Below, one piece after another: positions 63,246 to 64,000 of a DNA stretch of 64,000 nucleotides. A program made the position numbers and the translations under genes. The number at the start of each line of letters is the position of its first letter. Positions within the stretch are counted from its first letter, which is position 1. The notes beneath the pieces are model-generated. The model worked only from the letters and a program-made list of their open reading frames with translations, was not told the DNA's origin and made no database searches. This DNA comes from Microbacterium aerolatum (lineage in GTDB: Bacteria; Actinomycetota; Actinomycetes; Actinomycetales; Microbacteriaceae): assembly GCF_007988825.1 (NCBI RefSeq), contig NZ_BJUW01000001.1, positions 310,001 through 374,000 on the forward strand, read 5' to 3'.

Positions 63246-63884
63246 ATGTTCATGATCCCCGTCGAGAACCTTCTCGCGTTCGCGCTCGCATCCGTGGTCA
63301 TCATCGTGATTCCCGGGCCGAGCGTGCTGTTCGTCATCGGGCGGTCCATCGCGTACGGTCGGCGAGCGGGAGTTCTTAGCGTCGTGGGGAACAGGCTCGG
63401 GACGATCCCCGCTGTTGTCGCTGTGGCTTTCGGAGTCGGCGCGATTGTCGCCGCCTCCGCGGTCGCGTTCACCGTGATCAAGGTCGTAGGCGCGCTCTAC
63501 CTGGTCTGGCTCGGGATCCAGGCAATCCGGCACCGGAACGCGCACGTCGTGGATACGGGTCGCCCATCGCTGTCGTCGTGGAGGCTGCTGCGCCAAGGCT
63601 TCGTCGTGGGGCTCGCAAACCCGAAGACCATCGCGTTCTTCGTGGCAGTGCTCCCGCAGTTTGTCGCGCCTACCGCCGGTCCCGTGTGGGCACAGCTGCT
63701 CACCCTCGGCCTTGCGTTCCAGGCAATCGCTCTAATCTTCGACAGCACCTGGGCCCTAGCCGCCGGCACTGCGCGCGCGTGGTTCGCCAGATCTCCGCGC
63801 CGCATCTCAACGCTCTCCGGCGCCGGGGGCGCGATGATGATCGGGCTGGGTGGGACGCTCGCGTTCGCAGGGTCCAAGAACTGA
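63246..63884 (+). CDS. LysE/RhtB-family exporter
   Basis: 212 residues with six membrane helices. The family signature PGPSVLFVIGRSIAYGRRAGVLSVVGNRLG is in the first loop; a GFVVGLANPKTIAFFVAVLPQFV motif follows in the fourth helix region. Exports amino acids or related compounds; substrate unknown. ATG 63246 used, with ATG 63252 close by. Confidence 0.9.
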   Translation: MFMIPVENLLAFALASVVIIVIPGPSVLFVIGRSIAYGRRAGVLSVVGNRLGTIPAVVAVAFGVGAIVAASAVAFTVIKVVGALYLVWLGIQAIRHRNAHVVDTGRPSLSSWRLLRQGFVVGLANPKTIAFFVAVLPQFVAPTAGPVWAQLLTLGLAFQAIALIFDSTWALAAGTARAWFARSPRRISTLSGAGGAMMIGLGGTLAFAGSKN

Positions 63885-63945
63885 ATTCGCCTCGAATCGC
63901 CGGATGCCGCAGCTGGCGGGTCTCTCTGCCCTGGAGGAGCCGCCG

Positions 63946-64000
63946 CTACTCGTAGCTCTTATGGACGTGCCAGCCGTGCTCTCCCTTGTACACGTCGAAG
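63946..64000 (-). CDS. C-terminal end of a reverse-strand gene (partial)
   Basis: The last 17 codons of a reverse-strand frame reach the window edge and read FDVYKGEHGWHVHKSYE then TAG. The aromatic and charged content looks like a real protein end, but it is too short to name. No certain support beyond an open frame. Confidence 0.35.
   Translation of the reverse strand, partial: FDVYKGEHGWHVHKSYE

Noticed and set aside
56376..64000. attR copy of the ssrA 3' end
   Set aside because: No repeat of the T-arm/acceptor sequence was seen by eye in this part, so no right attachment site is annotated.

Overview
The window is high-GC actinobacterial chromosome, most likely from the family Microbacteriaceae (Microbacterium or a near relative). 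The signs are GC-rich third codon positions, frequent GTG starts, a ClgR-type regulator, DUF3046 and DUF5302 small proteins, the order recA-recX-miaB-miaA-dapF-hflX, a LexA box of the TCGAAC-N4-GTTCGA type before recA, and short actinobacterial intergenic repeats. It opens inside a phosphofructokinase gene and closes with what looks like the tail of a reverse-strand gene.

From 1 to about 20.5 kb the genes are mostly single metabolic or transport units: pfkA (partial), an AbiEi-like/DUF559 protein flanked by inverted repeats, oligopeptidase B, a PiT phosphate transporter with a coiled-coil tail and a small membrane partner, aspartate ammonia-lyase, an FAH-family protein, a PrsW-like protease, an FKBP, YceI, an MFS permease, rpsO, a DUF488 protein, an MpaB-like pseudogene with two frameshifts, a 2-oxoglutarate/Fe(II) oxygenase, an acyltransferase, an LLM monooxygenase with its FMN reductase, DUF5302 and a DedA protein. 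Many units end in strong hairpin terminators.

From 20.6 to 50.4 kb lies a conserved core. It carries RNA metabolism (pnp, rnj, miaA, miaB, hflX, an RsmC-like methyltransferase), DAP/lysine synthesis (dapA, dapB, dapF, at separate loci), folate and thymidylate synthesis (thyA-folA), chromosome handling (ftsK, recA, recX), phospholipid synthesis (pgsA) and the regulator clgR. Oddities inside this core are a glycosyltransferase fused to an SGNH hydrolase, an aldo/keto reductase relative with all four catalytic positions changed, and histidine-rich repeats at the start of RecX.

At 50,472 the tmRNA gene ssrA begins, and an accessory region starts right after its 3' end. Four overlapping genes follow: three different tyrosine recombinases and a short helical protein. 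They resemble RIT (recombinase-in-trio) and Tn554-type cassettes. Facing them is a 1,245-residue membrane-anchored YobI/KAP-like P-loop NTPase. Divergent from that is a protein with a possible PD-(D/E)XK nuclease motif, then small unknown genes, a coiled-coil membrane protein and a LysE exporter. This looks like an integrative island using ssrA as its target, with candidate anti-phage or conflict cargo. The far boundary was not found, so the extent of the island is inferred. No searches were run; family names rest on motifs read by eye.
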